DNA of 64,000 nt from Heloderma charlesbogerti (Eukaryota; Chordata; Lepidosauria; Squamata; Helodermatidae), in the NCBI GenBank assembly GCA_026122225.1, contig JANEZZ010000468.1, positions 2,195,001 through 2,259,000 of the forward strand. The letters are read 5' to 3'. The notes under the pieces are model-generated. The model was not told where the DNA came from. It did no database searches and saw only the letters and a program-made list of their open reading frames with translations. This document shows, one piece after another, positions 36,109-48,002 of this stretch. How positions within the stretch are numbered: position 1 is the stretch's first letter; each line of letters begins with the position of its first letter. The position numbers and the translations under genes are program-made.

Positions 36109-36677
36109 AAGACTAGATGGCTCTGTGTTTAAGAAGACAATTTTTCAATTCCATCAGAGAGGGTTTTGCATGCACTCTTTAGCACAGCCTTCTCTATCAC
36201 CATGTTATTTGCTTTGTAATACAGCAGAAAGGAAATGTCTACTTTATGAGACAAAATATGTTATTGTTTGCCATTATAGTCAGTGGAGTTGCCTTGGGAA
36301 TGGATTTGTGCTGAAAGGGTGAGAGCTAAGTTCAAAAAATGCATATCTTTTGATTAAAGCCCTATATAACCTAATAGAAATACAAACCAGGAACACTTGG
36401 TGAGACGTTTCTCCAGCAGCCATGAAAGACTTAGAGAAGGGTATTCCTTTCTGTAAGAGCTGCTTAGGCGCTCTCTCAAATGCTAAATCAATGCAATAGC
36501 TTGCTTCCCTGAAGAGTCATTTAACTGTCAATAAGCAACTCATCCCTTCCTGTACTCTACGGGACCCCTTGCATTAAACTAAATCTGAGCTGTCCCAAGT
36601 AAACTGTTTAGCTGCAATCTTAAGAACACTCACTTGGCAGTAAGCTTCACTGAACACAACAGATCCTACTTTTAGAT

Positions 36678-37018
36678 TATGGGTGCAGAACCTCATGCCC
36701 AGGGCCCAAATCCAGCACTCTTGGGGCTCCATCCAGCCCTCCGGGGTTTCCAGAAGGCCCCACTCCCTTTCTCCCAACCACTGATTGTTCGGTGGTTTCG
36801 TGGCTTTTGTGCAGTTTTCCCCCCTTCTAAAAGGTTGGATTGGCTCTCTTAAGGCTTCGTACCTGGCAGTAAGAGCATTAAGCAAAAATGTGCTGGCATT
36901 TTTGGTATTCTGGCCCTGCCCCTTGCCTTCGGTGCTGCCCACCACTGGAATGCAGCCCCTGAGAGCTTCTCCAAAATGAAATTTGGCCCTTGGGTTGAAA
37001 GAAGTTCAACACCACTGC
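36678..37018. mobile_element. hAT-like non-autonomous element, ~340 bp
   Basis: The left end TATGGGTGCAGAACCTC and right end GAAGTTCAACACCACTG are inverted repeats of CAGGGGTGTTGAAC type. Internal blocks (ggcccaaatccagc, cctccggggtttcc, ttctaaaaggttgg, ctgagagcttctccaa) recur at 45938. No 8-bp duplication is left. The long minus-strand ORF across it is a by-product. Confidence 0.7.
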
Positions 37019-37772
37019 CCCAATTTGTATTCATGACACTTGCACAACCACATTCCCACACAGCACTCACAATGGCAAATGGCATGCTACCTAGAAGGAA
37101 AATCACATTTCCCAGAGCTCCATTTGAGCACCGAGAAAATGCAGTACTCTTGTACACATACCTTAAAGAAAACCATCAGGGACCCACATAGCATGTGAAT
37201 AGCAACTGCATTTATATGTTCAAAGGGGATGGGGGGAATCATCTGGAACGGCTCTTACTGGTGTTTGATATTGTGGGAACCAAGCAATGGGCAAAGTGGG
37301 GCATGAACGGAGACTAGCACTGATACATTAGGAGAGCTGGCAGCTATAAGTAGACTTGATGGTATTTATTTTATTGAACAGATTTACATTCTGTCTCACA
37401 TGCAACATTTGAGGTCATTTCCAACAACAGAAATGTGTTACAATAAGACACAATGTCTAAAACCATTGTTAAGAATACTAATATGAAACTAGACACAATG
37501 CAGAGTCTATGACAGACATTATGTGGGGTCAAACTTTCAGAGGCATGTGACCATGCCATCGTGAATGCACTTGATGTCAACTGAGCCTGGAAGCTAATGG
37601 GGTCAGAAGTGGTTAGTACTTGGATGGGAGAAATATCTGAGAGGGATGTGACAGACTTCGTTAGGTTGGAGGTGAAACACATGTCTAAAATACCATTGGG
37701 TGTTTCAGTGATGATGGTGCCAGTTTGGTGATTTACTATATCTGAAGTCGTGGTTGATTATATGGGATAAAG

Positions 37773-37888
37773 CAGCCTTCCCCAAGCTACTACCCTCCAG
37801 ATGTGTTGGATTGCAATGGCCATGCTGGCTGGAAATTATGGGAGTTGCAGTCTAAGACATCTGGAAGGTACCAGCTTGGGGAAGGCTG
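37773..37888. mobile_element. Palindromic hAT-like MITE ('actacaactccca' family)
   Basis: Begins CAGCCTTCCCCAAGCT and ends AGCTTGGGGAAGGCTG, a perfect 16-bp terminal inverted repeat. The flanks GGATAAAG and ATCTAAAG agree at 5 of 8 positions. Confidence 0.82.
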
Positions 37889-40297
37889 ATCTAAAGTGAA
37901 ATAGAGAACTCTAAAGAATGAGATCTATCTAATTTGAATCCTGCTCTTCGTCCAAAGAGCCCCTGCATCCTCCAATACAAGAAGTGATATCAGGTCAGTC
38001 TCTGTAGCATAATATGAATGGTGCTGGTGGAGAAGCATTTTCCTATGGAATTTTCTTTAAATATAGTTTGAGCATTTACCCCTATCTATGGGACTAGCAA
38101 TATGAATAAATCTTCACTAAATTGCTCCGGCCGCTTAGACTTAAGAACTGTGTGGGCAGAGTAAGCAACACAACCAGAGAAGCAGGCCACCACTTCTGGT
38201 TCATGCATCACAGCTCTGACCCACCGACAAAATCCCCCACCTACAAAGGCTCCTGAGGTTCTTCTAATACATACTGCATGGAGGTGAGGGGGAATGGAAG
38301 AGCTCTCTCCATGCACCACCCTGTCAACTTAAGTGTGGCACAGATGTGGAACCTGCTCATTTATGCTCATGCTCTGCATGTACCAGATGTGGTGACAAGA
38401 CAGGCTGCCATTCTGAATTGCCTAACTTTCCAAAGCTTTCCTGTTTATGACTCCAGAAGTGACTGAAATATCAACTCACAAAAGCATGATGGTTGCCTTA
38501 CTGCTTGCTCATGTCTTGTCTTGAAAAGATATAATCTGTTTAATTCCATTTTTAACATGACAGACCTGACCCATGTCTCAGGTACGCAAATTCCCCATGT
38601 TCCGGGGGCACATCATATATAATCAGTCACCTAGCTTCATCATTGTTAAATTAAGCCAGCAAATCCAAAGATAAGGCCATCTCCATGGCTCAAACTAGCA
38701 AGAATGAAAGTTCTGACAGCATTGGATGTGTGTGGCACCAGATGGGAAATGAATTCCATTACCTTCTGCGGAATATTAGAGTACAGAAGAGACAGACTCT
38801 GCCTTATGTGCCAGCGATGCTATAATTATTGGCTAATTATCTTTGCAGGCGACAATTCTTTGTTGGTAGGGCAATACAGATGACTGAAGCCTGCAAAAGC
38901 AGCTCACGCCACAATGAAACAAACAGCAAAAGAAAACAATCAAGGTCCATCTTGACATTGTCTTTCCTTCCACTCAATTTCCACCCTGTAGACGTAACCC
39001 ACAGGTCAACTAGCAAAGTAGAGGCCTGACCGCCAGCTATCGATCTGCCTGTAATTACCTGGATTCATGTGTCTAAACGAGATGCAGCCCCACTACCTGT
39101 CGGAAATATCCTAGGGAGTGCCAGTCATTACTGATTTCCATTAGGGTTCAACCTCTTGTTTACTTACCTGACTCATACGACATACTGTGACCTTCTCTCC
39201 CCCCACCCCCGAACTAGCAGCTGCAGGAAAGACATTCCTGGAATGCAGAGAATGTGAAAGGTGAGTCCAAGCAAAATAGTGACTTCAACCTGTAAAGGAA
39301 ACATGCACTGCACCAAGCTTAATTCTATACTAGTGTCAAAAGTTTTCAGCTAAGCAATAATAATAGTAATAAAAAGTGAAATCAATTTTCTTTTACACAT
39401 CGCAGTTCATCTTAATGGTAACAGCCAGCAAGGCTTTTCTGATAGTAAGGAAATCAGAATGCCATTTAGCTCTCCATTTAACCCAGGAGTGCCAATCTCT
39501 TAATCTGTCCCTTTCAAGTAACTATCATACTTCAATTGTGATATCAGAAGATAGTCTTGGGCCCTCTCACACTGAACTTACAAGAGCCTGAGAGACCTCT
39601 CTTTGCAGGTCTCCCTTTGCACAGGTCTTTGCAGAGACCTATGGAGGTCTCAAACACTTACCACCTTTAAATTATTGGACTCCTTTTCGTTTGTTTGTTT
39701 TTAGTTTACAGATGTTCACACACACCCTATTCCCCTAAAGCCTCCCCCATTGGTCTAATACATTCTACGTATTTATTTGCCTTCTTTTTTTAAAAGAAAA
39801 GAAAAGACAGGAAATATTGTGTTAATCTGCTTTCCAATATATGAATGCATATCTGAAGCTGTAAAGAATGAATTACATTGAATAGATTTACACACTATGG
39901 AGAAGTGTTTAATATATGGACTGCATGAGCGATCTGAAAAAGGCCAAAATATTCAGAAATGTTTCTGAATCACTGTTTTTTTTTAAAAAAAAAAGCTGAT
40001 TTTTTTTTGTATAGCGAACACTAAACATAATAAAAATATTGTTCAGAAGAGATGCTAAGTATGACATTCATTTGTCTCCTATGCAAAATAGGAAGATTGG
40101 CTCCACAACTAGGGTGACAGCTGGAACTTGAAGGGTTAGATTAATTCCTTTTTCCTATCACTGATGCGGGGTTCTTGAGGAACAGGCTGCAGCAAACATG
40201 CTGTCTTTGATGAAAATTGCCAAGGATGCTTTAAAAAACAAACAAGAGCAGAAAGATAGTAGAGAAACATCTGCCAGTGATGCTTTTAAGGGTAATT

Positions 40298-40309
40298 AAA
40301 TGCTTTCCT
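40298..40309. repeat. Target-site duplication of Bov-B copy 1 (left)
   Basis: AAATGCTTTCCT here is repeated exactly at 43499-43510, immediately after the LINE. Confidence 0.92.
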
Positions 40310-43300
40310 CCCCTTCATGGATCACTGCCTTGTTGTGGCAAAGGGTAACTCAGTGAAGCCATAACCTATGCCGTGCAGGGCCACCCAAGACAGACTGGTC
40401 ATGGCGGAGAGTTCTGACAAAATGTGGTCCACTGGAGAAGGAAATGGCAACCCACTCCAGTATTCTTGCCATGAAAACCCCATGGAACGTATTACAAGGC
40501 TAAAAGATATGACGCCGGAAGATGAGCCCCTCAGGTTGGAAGGTGTCCAATATACTACTGGGGAAGAGCAGAGGGTATTTCCAAGTAGCGCCAGAAAGAG
40601 TGAAGCGGCTGGGCCAAAGCCGAAAGGACACTCAGCTGTGGATGTGTCTGGTGGTGAAAAGAAAATCCGATGCTGTAAAGAACAATATTGTTTAGGAACC
40701 TGGAATGTAAGATCAGTGAATCAAGGTCAAACATGAGATGGCAAGATTGAACATCGACATCTTGGGAAACAGAGAACTAAAATGGACAAGTATGGGCGAA
40801 TTTAATTCAAGTGACTATCATATCTACTACTGTGGGCAAGAATCCCTTAGAAGAAATGGAGTAGCACTCATAGTCAACAAAAGGGTGGAAAAGGCAGTAC
40901 TGGGGTACAATCTCAAAAACGACAGAATGATCTCAGTACGAATTGAAGGCAAACCATTCAACATCACAGTAATTCAAGTCTATGCCCCAACCACTGAGGC
41001 CGAAGAACCTGAGGTTGATTGGTTCTATGAAGACCTACAACACCTTCAAGAACTAACACCAAAAAAAGATGTCCTCTTCATCATAGGAGATTGGAATGCT
41101 AAAGCAGGAAGTCAAGAAATCAGCGGGATAACAGGCAAGCATGGCCTTGGTGTACAAAATGAAGCAGGACAAAGGCTAATCAAGTTTTGCCAAGAGAACA
41201 CACTGATCATAGCAAACACTCTTTTCCAACAGCACAAGAGGCGACTCTACACATGCACATCACCAGATGGTCAATATCGAAATCAGATTGATTATGTCCT
41301 TTGCAGCCAAAAATGGAGAAGCTCTATATAGTCAGTAAAAACAAGACCTGGAGCTGACTGTGGCTCAGATCATGAGCTTCTTGTTGCAAAATTTCGGCTT
41401 AAATTGAAGAATGAAGGGAAAACCACTAAACCATTCAGGTATGACCTCAATCATATCCCTTATGAATATACAGTGGAGGTGAGGAATAGATTTCAGGGAT
41501 TAGACCTGAGAGACAGAGTGCCTGAGGAACTATGGACGGAGGTCGGTAACATTGTTCAGGAGGCAACAACTCAATCCATCCCAAAGAAAAAGAAATGCAA
41601 GAAAGCAAAGTGGCTGTCTGAGGAGGCTTTACAAGTAGCTGAGGAAAGAAGGGAAGCGAAAAGCAAGGGAGAAAGGGGAAGATATACCCAACTGAATGCA
41701 GATTTCCAGAGAATAGCAAGGAGAGACAAGAAGGCTTTCTTAAATGAACAATGCAAAGAAATCGAGGAAAACAACAGAATGGGAAAGACTAGAGATCTCT
41801 TCAAGAAAATCAGAGATCTCAAGGGAACGTTTTGTGCAAAGACGGGCATGATAAAGGACAAAGGAGGCAGGGACTTAACAGAAGCAGATGAGATTAAGAA
41901 GAGGTGGAAAGAATACACAGAAGAATTATACAGGAAAGATCTTAACGTCCCTGATAGCGCGGTCACTGAACTTGAGCCGGACATCCTAGAGAGTGAAGTC
42001 AAGTGGGCCTTAGGAAGCATTACTAACAACAAAGCTAGCGGAGATGACAGTATTCCAGCTGAGCTATTTAAAATCCTAAAGATGATGCTATTAAAGTGCT
42101 GCACTCAATATGCCAACAAATTTGGAACACTCAACAATGGCCACAAGACTGGAAAAGGTCAGTTTACATTCCAATTCCAAAGAAGGGCAACGCCAAAGAG
42201 TGTTCAAACTACCGTACAATTGCGCTCATTTCACATGCCAGCAAGGTTATGCTCAAACTCCTACAAGCTAGACTTCAGCAGTATGTGAACCGAGAACTAC
42301 TGGAAGTACAAGCTGGGTTTCGAAGAGGCAGAGGAACTAGAGATCAAATCGCCAACATTCGCTGGATCATGGAGAAAGCAAGAAAATTCCAGAAAAACTT
42401 CTATTTCTGCTTCATTGACTACGCTAAAGCCTTTGATTGTGTGGATCACAACAACCTGTGGCAAATTCTTAAAGAGAGGGGAATACCAGACCACCTTACC
42501 TGTCTCCTGAGAAACCTGTACGAGGGTCAAGAAGCAACAGTAAGAACCAGACATGGAACAACCGATTGGTTCAAAATTGGGAAAGGAGTACGACAAGGCT
42601 GTATATTGTCGCCCTGCTTATTTAATTTATATACAGAGTACATCTGAGTTTCATGAGAAACGCCGAGTTGGATGAATCACAGGTCGGAATTAAGATTGCT
42701 GGGAGAATTATCAGCAACTTCAGATACACAGACGATACCACCCGAATGGCAGAAAGCGAAGAGGATCTAAAGAGCCTCTTGTTGAGGGTGAAAGAGGAGA
42801 GTGCAAAAGCTGGTTTGAAACTCAACATTAAAAAAACGAAGTCATGGCATCTGGCCCCATCACTTCCTGGCATATAGAAGGGAAAGAAATGGAAGCAGTG
42901 ACAGATTTTATTTTCTTGGGCTCCAAGATCACCGCAGACAGTGACTCCAGCCATGAAATTAAAAGACGCTTCCTTGCTCCTTGGGAGGAAAGCTATGGCA
43001 AACCTAGACAGCATAGTAAGAAGCAGAGACATCACCTTGCCGACAAAGGTCCGTCTAATCAAAGCTATGGTTTTCCCGTAGCAACATATGGCTGTGAGAG
43101 CTGGACTATAAGGAAGGCTGAGCACCGAAGAATCGATGCTGTCGAACTGCGGTGCTGGAGAAGACTCTTACGAGTCCCCTGGACTGCAAGGTCAAATCAG
43201 TCAATCCTAAAGGAAATCAACCCTGACTGCTCATTGGAAGATACTGAAGCTGAAGCTCAAATATTTTGGCCACCTAATGCGAAGAGAAAACTCCCTGGAA

Positions 43301-43498
43301 AAGACCCTGATGCTGGGAAAGATTGAAGGCAAAAGGAGAAGGGGACAGCAGAGGATGAGATGGCTAGATAGCATCACCAATGCAATGAATATGGACTTGA
43401 GCACACTCCGGGAGAGAGCGCAGGACAGGAAGGCCTGGCGTGCTATGGTCCATGGGGTCACGAAGAGTCAGACATGACTGAATGACTGAACAAGAACA
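40310..43498 (+). mobile_element. Bov-B (RTE-clade) LINE, near full length, inactive
   Basis: This 3.19-kb element is bounded by a perfect 12-bp target duplication (AAATGCTTTCCT), so it was inserted by target-primed reverse transcription as one unit. Its length matches a full Bov-B. It has a short 5' region, then an APE-type endonuclease, then an RTE-type reverse transcriptase, and ends in the Bov-B 3' terminus gtcatgactgaatgactgaac. Bov-B occurs in squamates and, through horizontal transfer, in ruminants and other lineages, so it is a strong taxonomic marker here. A second, shorter copy at 54621 aligns with its 3' half. Confidence 0.95.
40680..43470 (+). pseudogene. Bov-B ORF: APE endonuclease-reverse transcriptase, broken
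   Basis: The polyprotein cleaves target DNA and reverse-transcribes the element's RNA. Endonuclease landmarks run from GTWNVRSVN (about 40700) through DILG.RELKW and IQVYAPT to GDWNAKAGSQE (about 41085) and NQIDYVLCS (about 41285). RT landmarks are FIPIPKKGNAKECSNYR-like VYIPIPKKGN, AGFRRGRGTRDQI, FIDYAKAFDCVDH, GVRQGCILSP and a catalytic box reading YTDD (42725-42736), where copy 2 has YADD. Breaks seen are a frameshift near 40730, an in-frame TAG at 41329-41331, a frameshift near 42080, an 8-nt insertion creating a stop at about 42645, a 1-nt deletion near 42842 and a 4-nt insertion near 42972. It is therefore dead. The reading order is nevertheless complete, which implies a fairly recent insertion. 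Confidence 0.92.
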
Positions 43499-43510
43499 AA
43501 ATGCTTTCCT
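43499..43510. repeat. Target-site duplication of Bov-B copy 1 (right)
   Basis: AAATGCTTTCCT, identical to 40298-40309. Confidence 0.92.
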
Positions 43511-44249
43511 AGTGAAAGGAGCAGAGGAATAAAAAGAACTGGACTAGGGCAATTTTTAAAAATAGCTAAATTTCACACACACACCCCAAAAAGTATAACT
43601 GGCAGAAATGTTGGCTACGTTCATTCAGTTATTGCAAACTTTGAAGCAAACAAGCTATTAAACCAAATATGGATGATAAAACAAGACACTTGTGATACTA
43701 GCTTTCTGGTAATGATGCACATTTCCCTCAACCAGTTCTGTCATATCCAATATTTTGTGGCTTCTAATGAACATGTTCTGAATAGTTGGGCATCTTTTAT
43801 TTTGAGCAACTGGGTTGCTAAGGCTGGTTGACAGAATCAACATCAGATTCAAAGAAATGAAAGATTACCACATATTTACTGTCAGCTGTATTGTAATAAT
43901 GACAATTAGGATTTTTATAGCACCTTCTGGAATTTCGAAGTGGTTCACCATCATGGCCTCAGCAATCTTTACAGCAACCCTGTAAAGTAGGCCACTGTCA
44001 CAAATTGCTCAATATGGCACACCTTAGAAATGTAACATTTAGCACATACAAACCAGTATTTGCTGAGGATGAATGCTAAAGGGAGATCCTAATTCCCCAA
44101 CATTTCCTAGGGCATGTTCCCAAATCAGGAGACAGACGTAGTCTCTGGGTGGTATGGAGTGAAGCCGTCTTTCATTTAGAAATAAACAGAAAATCAAAAG
44201 TGACAAGGAGGCCAAATAGTTAGGCCCATCACCACTATCTGGAACACTG

Positions 44250-44343
44250 TGGCACAATCCTGTCCACACCTACTCAGAAGTAAATCCCACCGAGTTCAAT
44301 GAGACTTACTCCCAATATAAGTATGTCTAGGATTGCAGCCTGT
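44250..44343. mobile_element. Short palindromic MITE, 'tactcagaagtaagtccc' family
   Basis: The arms acaatcctgtccacacctactcagaagtaaatccc and its inverse gggacttactcccaatataagtatgtctaggattg-like arm (gagacttactcccaatataa) flank a gagttcaatgag core. Confidence 0.72.
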
Positions 44344-45937
44344 GAGAGTGATTTTCAAGTTCTGTCCTATAAAGGTTTATCTATACGACTTCAGTCATCC
44401 CTCTGCCCGTCTGCCATTTCAAAATGCCATATGCTGCCTGACAAATGACTGCAAGGGGAAATCATGGGCGATCCATAAGCATACATCCACATATATATTG
44501 CCAGTGAGGAAGGAGCGAGCCAAGCAGGCAATAAATGTACAGGCGCCAGCCAGAGAAGGTCTGATTTAAATCTCGCCTTCTGGAAAATTGTATTAACAAA
44601 TGGAGCAGCCCAGAGATTAGAAGACCTTGGTGCTGCGGTAAATGGTTTGGGGTGTTGTCGTTTTTCCAACAGTCCGGCTTTCTTTAAAGCCTTCTGCATT
44701 TAGCTGCTGCACATACAGCTTCCTTTTGGCTTGAAAAAAGGCTCAGCGGTGGCCAGGGCAGGGTGGGGGTAATTTGCAATGGATGATTTTAGAAGATGGG
44801 AAACAAGGACAGCCTTTTTGTCAAGATCTCAAAATGCCAAAGTGCTTTCATAAAAAGGCAGAGTCCTCATTTGCACCTACAAGAGTGGAATTATCCAAGC
44901 CTAAGAATCTCTTTAAGTGACTGAATGCAAAGGCAATCTCCCTTCTCTTCCAGTTCAATCTCCCCACCCCATCCTTCAATCTGTGCTGATGACAACCCAC
45001 TCAAGAGGTGTCATATTACCGTAACAGTTAAATATCGTTTCACTCCCCAAGGAAACCCAGTCAGATCCCAGCTGGTCCCTGTTTCAGGAATAGCACAATC
45101 TAAGTAAAAGCATATAAAATAGACCATATATTGTTATGGGCCCTATGAGCCTTCTGCCTGCCCCTTTCTGTTTCTCATCCCATAGATCCCCATTCAAATA
45201 ACAGCCCCATTGTGGCAGAGAGCTGAGTGCTGCTTCGCAAATGAGCATTGGGTCATTATTTTATACAAAGAAGGATTTTATCCATCCCAACATCCACATT
45301 ACGAAATAGTGTTTTTACACACCAGTGCCACTCAGAGTCCAGCATCTTCTTGTTCATGATGCTAAGGAATGTGAATACATTTTGTATAATTTTGTAACTC
45401 CAGGCAGGAATATGGCGAGGGCCTGCTAAAGAAACACTCCTGAATAAAGGCGCTTCCAGGGGTTAGCTTTCCCTGGTGATTGGTGGTGCATTTGTGGGTG
45501 CCTCGTGTGCTCTGGGAACCCACATGGCAGACACCAACCGTGCTCATTCCTGGAATTATTACTGCTAATGAGAGCCACTTTTAATCCATTAATCTGATAG
45601 ATTAATTGATTTTTAAAACTTTTAGTTGATCAAAAAGTTGCCCTAGAAGAGATTAACTGGGCAGGAGATTAAAACCAAACAAAAACCTTTAAAATACAAC
45701 TGCTCCCAATAGCTGCTGTAGTGTAATGGACAAGAGACTGGGCTACAAATCACGAAATCCCTGGTTTGACTTCGTCTCTGCCATGAACTCACCAGCCAGC
45801 CTTAGGCAAGCCAGCAGGGCCGTATCAAGAAAAGTTCTCTTAATGGGGCTCTCTGCTGGGACAAACAGTTTTGACACAAAATGTTCACCGGAACCTAATG
45901 GGAGAAGAGTCTTGGGTGGAGTCTAAGGAAGGGGTTG

Positions 45938-46308
45938 GGAGCCTCAGGCCCGAGGGCCAAATCCAGCCTGCTTTGAGTCCCAATCTGACCCTCTGGGGTT
46001 CCCCAGGTGGCCACGCCCCCTTCTCCTGGCCCCACCCTTTCCCCTGACCACCAATCATTGTGTGTTTTCCTGGATTTTGTGCATCCACCCCCTCCCCATT
46101 CTAAAAGGTTGAAACGCCTCTCCTAAGGATTAGCTACGGGCAGTAAGAGCTTTAAACCAAAATATGCTGGTTCCTTTGACTTTGGTTCCTGCTTTCAGCC
46201 CTGCCTTTATTGCCTTCTGCCCTGCTCACCTTGGAATGCAGTCCCTAAAAGCTTCTCCAACATGGAATTTGCCCCTCAGGCTGAAAGAGAGTCAACACAC
46301 CTGGTCTT
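45938..46308. mobile_element. hAT-like non-autonomous element, ~370 bp
   Basis: Begins ggttgggagcctcaggccc and ends gctgaaagagagtcaacac. Middle blocks (agggccaaatccagcc, ctctggggttcccc, attctaaaaggttgaaa, cagtaagagctttaa, ctaaaagcttctccaa) align in order with 36678. Confidence 0.7.
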
Positions 46309-46331
46309 CGGAATCAGGGCAGAGCCGGATG

Positions 46332-46431
46332 CCCTGTGTTCTACAACTATTTCCTTCATCTGGGAAATATTGGTGAACACTCTGTGGCCACCTTTTCACA
46401 AAGCACTAAGGAAGTGCTGAGAATTCTGGCT
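46332..46431. repeat. 100-bp direct duplication, copy A
   Basis: This block, ccctgtgttctacaac... to ...agaattctggct, recurs at 46988-47087 in the same orientation with about four mismatches and no gaps. Confidence 0.9.
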
Positions 46432-46599
46432 TATCAATCACGAGTGGTATGGTCGTGCATCCCAGTGAATGTGTCCACCTTATTCTTCTTGCTACACAGC
46501 AGGACATTTTGAAAGGAAAAATCTGAACGGCACAGTGGCATGTGACTGTAATTCATCTGCATAGCTGTGCACTGCCGCAACACTCCTGTAGAGTGTGAG

Positions 46600-46622
46600 A
46601 GTGTGTGTGTGTGTGTGCGTGC
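46600..46622. repeat. (GT)n microsatellite
   Basis: Tandem GT passing into a GC/GT mixture. A (CA)n run lies about 200 bp downstream. Confidence 0.88.
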
Positions 46623-46816
46623 GCATGCGTATCCAACTTGGTTGCTTAAAATTCACATTCCCATGACATTTGGAAGCCTACACAGAGTGGCAGAAAATCC
46701 TCAGCACTGGGAGTTTGACAACACAAATGCAAATGGGTGTTATATTCAGGCTGCACACAAGAGGCATCACGAACTCCCAACAAAAATTTATTTGGAGTTA
46801 GGGTTATATTAAATAC

Positions 46817-46839
46817 GCACACACACACACACACACACA
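46817..46839. repeat. (CA)n microsatellite
   Basis: About eleven CA units. The minus-strand polyvaline/cysteine ORFs across it are artefacts. Confidence 0.9.
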
Positions 46840-46987
46840 ATAAGAGCAAGAGAGAAAGAGAGGAAAAAACCCAGATGCACAAACACCGTACAGCAGTCCT
46901 CGTTAAGAATATCATATTGGCTATTTTCTGGCACCACCACCCATATTCCAACATCGCCAGTGTCACATGATTTGTCAGAAAAGGGAT

Positions 46988-47087
46988 CCCTGTGTTCTAC
47001 AATTATTTCCTTCATCTGGGAAATATTGGTGAACACTCTGTGGCCACGTTTGCACAAAGCGCTAAGGAAGTGCTGAGAATTCTGGCT
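46988..47087. repeat. 100-bp direct duplication, copy B
   Basis: Second copy of 46332-46431, ungapped with about four substitutions. The spacer of about 556 bp is not duplicated. Confidence 0.9.
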
Positions 47088-47362
47088 CGGTTATGCATGT
47101 GCACGCTGCCTGATTGCTGCCATTTGGCTCCCCCTACAAGTAGGATCAGCTAAAATAACCAGAAATTTATCAAAGTGGAAAAGCTTAGTGTTACATCCAG
47201 ACCTGGACTCCTGGCTTGTCCCTCCTCTAATTAGCCATAGTTTGAAACTGGCGTACAGATCCAGGCTTCTTAGAGGACCACCAGGCAGGGTCTAGGTAAT
47301 TTCCCAGAAATGTTACATCTCTAGTTATAACTCGTTTTCAATACAGATCAGCCTCCTCGATT

Positions 47363-47592
47363 TCATAACAACATAAGAAGAGCCCTGCTGCATCAGACCA
47401 AAGGCCTCTCTAGTCCAGCATTCTGTTTGCACAGTGGCCACCCAACCAGCTGCCCATGGGAAACCCACAAGCAGAACATGAGTGCAATAGCACCCTCCTG
47501 TTTGTGTTCTCCAGCGATTGGCATATAGAGGTATACTGCCCCTGATGCTGGAGGTAATACTAGCCATCATAGCTAGCAGCCCTTGATAGCCT
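47363..47592 (-). mobile_element. CR1 LINE 3' end
   Basis: It has the same inverted block order as 34795: the tail tcttcttatgttgtt complement, then gcatcagaccaaaggcc, cagtggccacccaaccagc, gaaacccacaagcag and ctagccatcatagct. Confidence 0.85.
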
Positions 47593-48002
47593 GGCAAATG
47601 AGGTGCAAGCAGTGCCTCTTCTCCAGTAACTTGGCCAACATCATGTTTTCCTCTCTTTTTTCTGTATAGCCGCCTCCTGTAGACTTCTTAGCAAAATGAT
47701 CCCAAGGGCAAAGCCTTGAAGGGGTGGGAAACAGAAGATCCTATTTAGCTAATGAAGTTGTAATTGCTTCAGATCTGACTAATGGGATGAAGAGATCAGC
47801 GCCTCCCATACCTTGTTCAGCTCCTGCAATGCCCAGGCAAAACATCGCTCAGAAAAAAATAGTTCCTTTTACAAATCCACAGCCTACGATTCCTTCAGCA
47901 CAAGATTATGGCAGGTCTCGGGGGTTTAGCTGCCTTCTCAGGCAGTCCAAGAGAAGGGCTAAAATAAAGGGAGTAAGGGGAGACATGGCAGAGATGTAAA
48001 AA
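47593..48002. other. Intergenic stretch between two opposed CR1 ends
   Basis: Contains a T/C tract and no recognised gene or repeat. Flanked by inverted CR1 ends it could be the loop of a CR1 inverted pair. Confidence 0.5.

Larger units (their letters stand above)
32599..40297 (+). other. NFASC: NFASC 3' UTR and downstream sequence
   Basis: No coding sequence is recognisable. Neurofascin transcripts of other vertebrates have multi-kilobase 3' UTRs, so much of this may be transcribed. Candidate AATAAA signals lie at 32877, 34151, 36065 and about 40028. Without transcript data the true end cannot be fixed. Repeats inside are the hAT-like pieces at 34556 and 36678, a CR1 end at 34795, a SINE at 35388, a poly-T run near 36090 and a MITE at 37773. 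The stretch 37900-40290 shows no repeat I recognise. Confidence 0.55.
43511..47362. other. Intergenic sequence between Bov-B copy 1 and a CR1 end
   Basis: No gene was recognised. It contains an old SINE/L2-like fragment around 43905-44000, a palindromic MITE at 44250, a hAT-like element at 45938, two microsatellites and a 100-bp direct duplication. The 44345-45930 stretch shows no recognised feature. Confidence 0.65.

Noticed and set aside
36574..36945. 123-codon minus-strand ORF
   Set aside because: It lies mostly in a hAT-like repeat that recurs at 45938 without a conserved frame.
40368..40736. A separate Bov-B ORF1 protein
   Set aside because: The end of this frame already contains the endonuclease start (GTWNVRSVN), so it is 5' sequence plus the N-terminus of the single EN-RT frame, not an independent gene.
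41571..42104. 177-codon minus-strand ORF
   Set aside because: It is the antisense shadow of the Bov-B coding region. The other minus-strand ORFs over the LINEs are the same.
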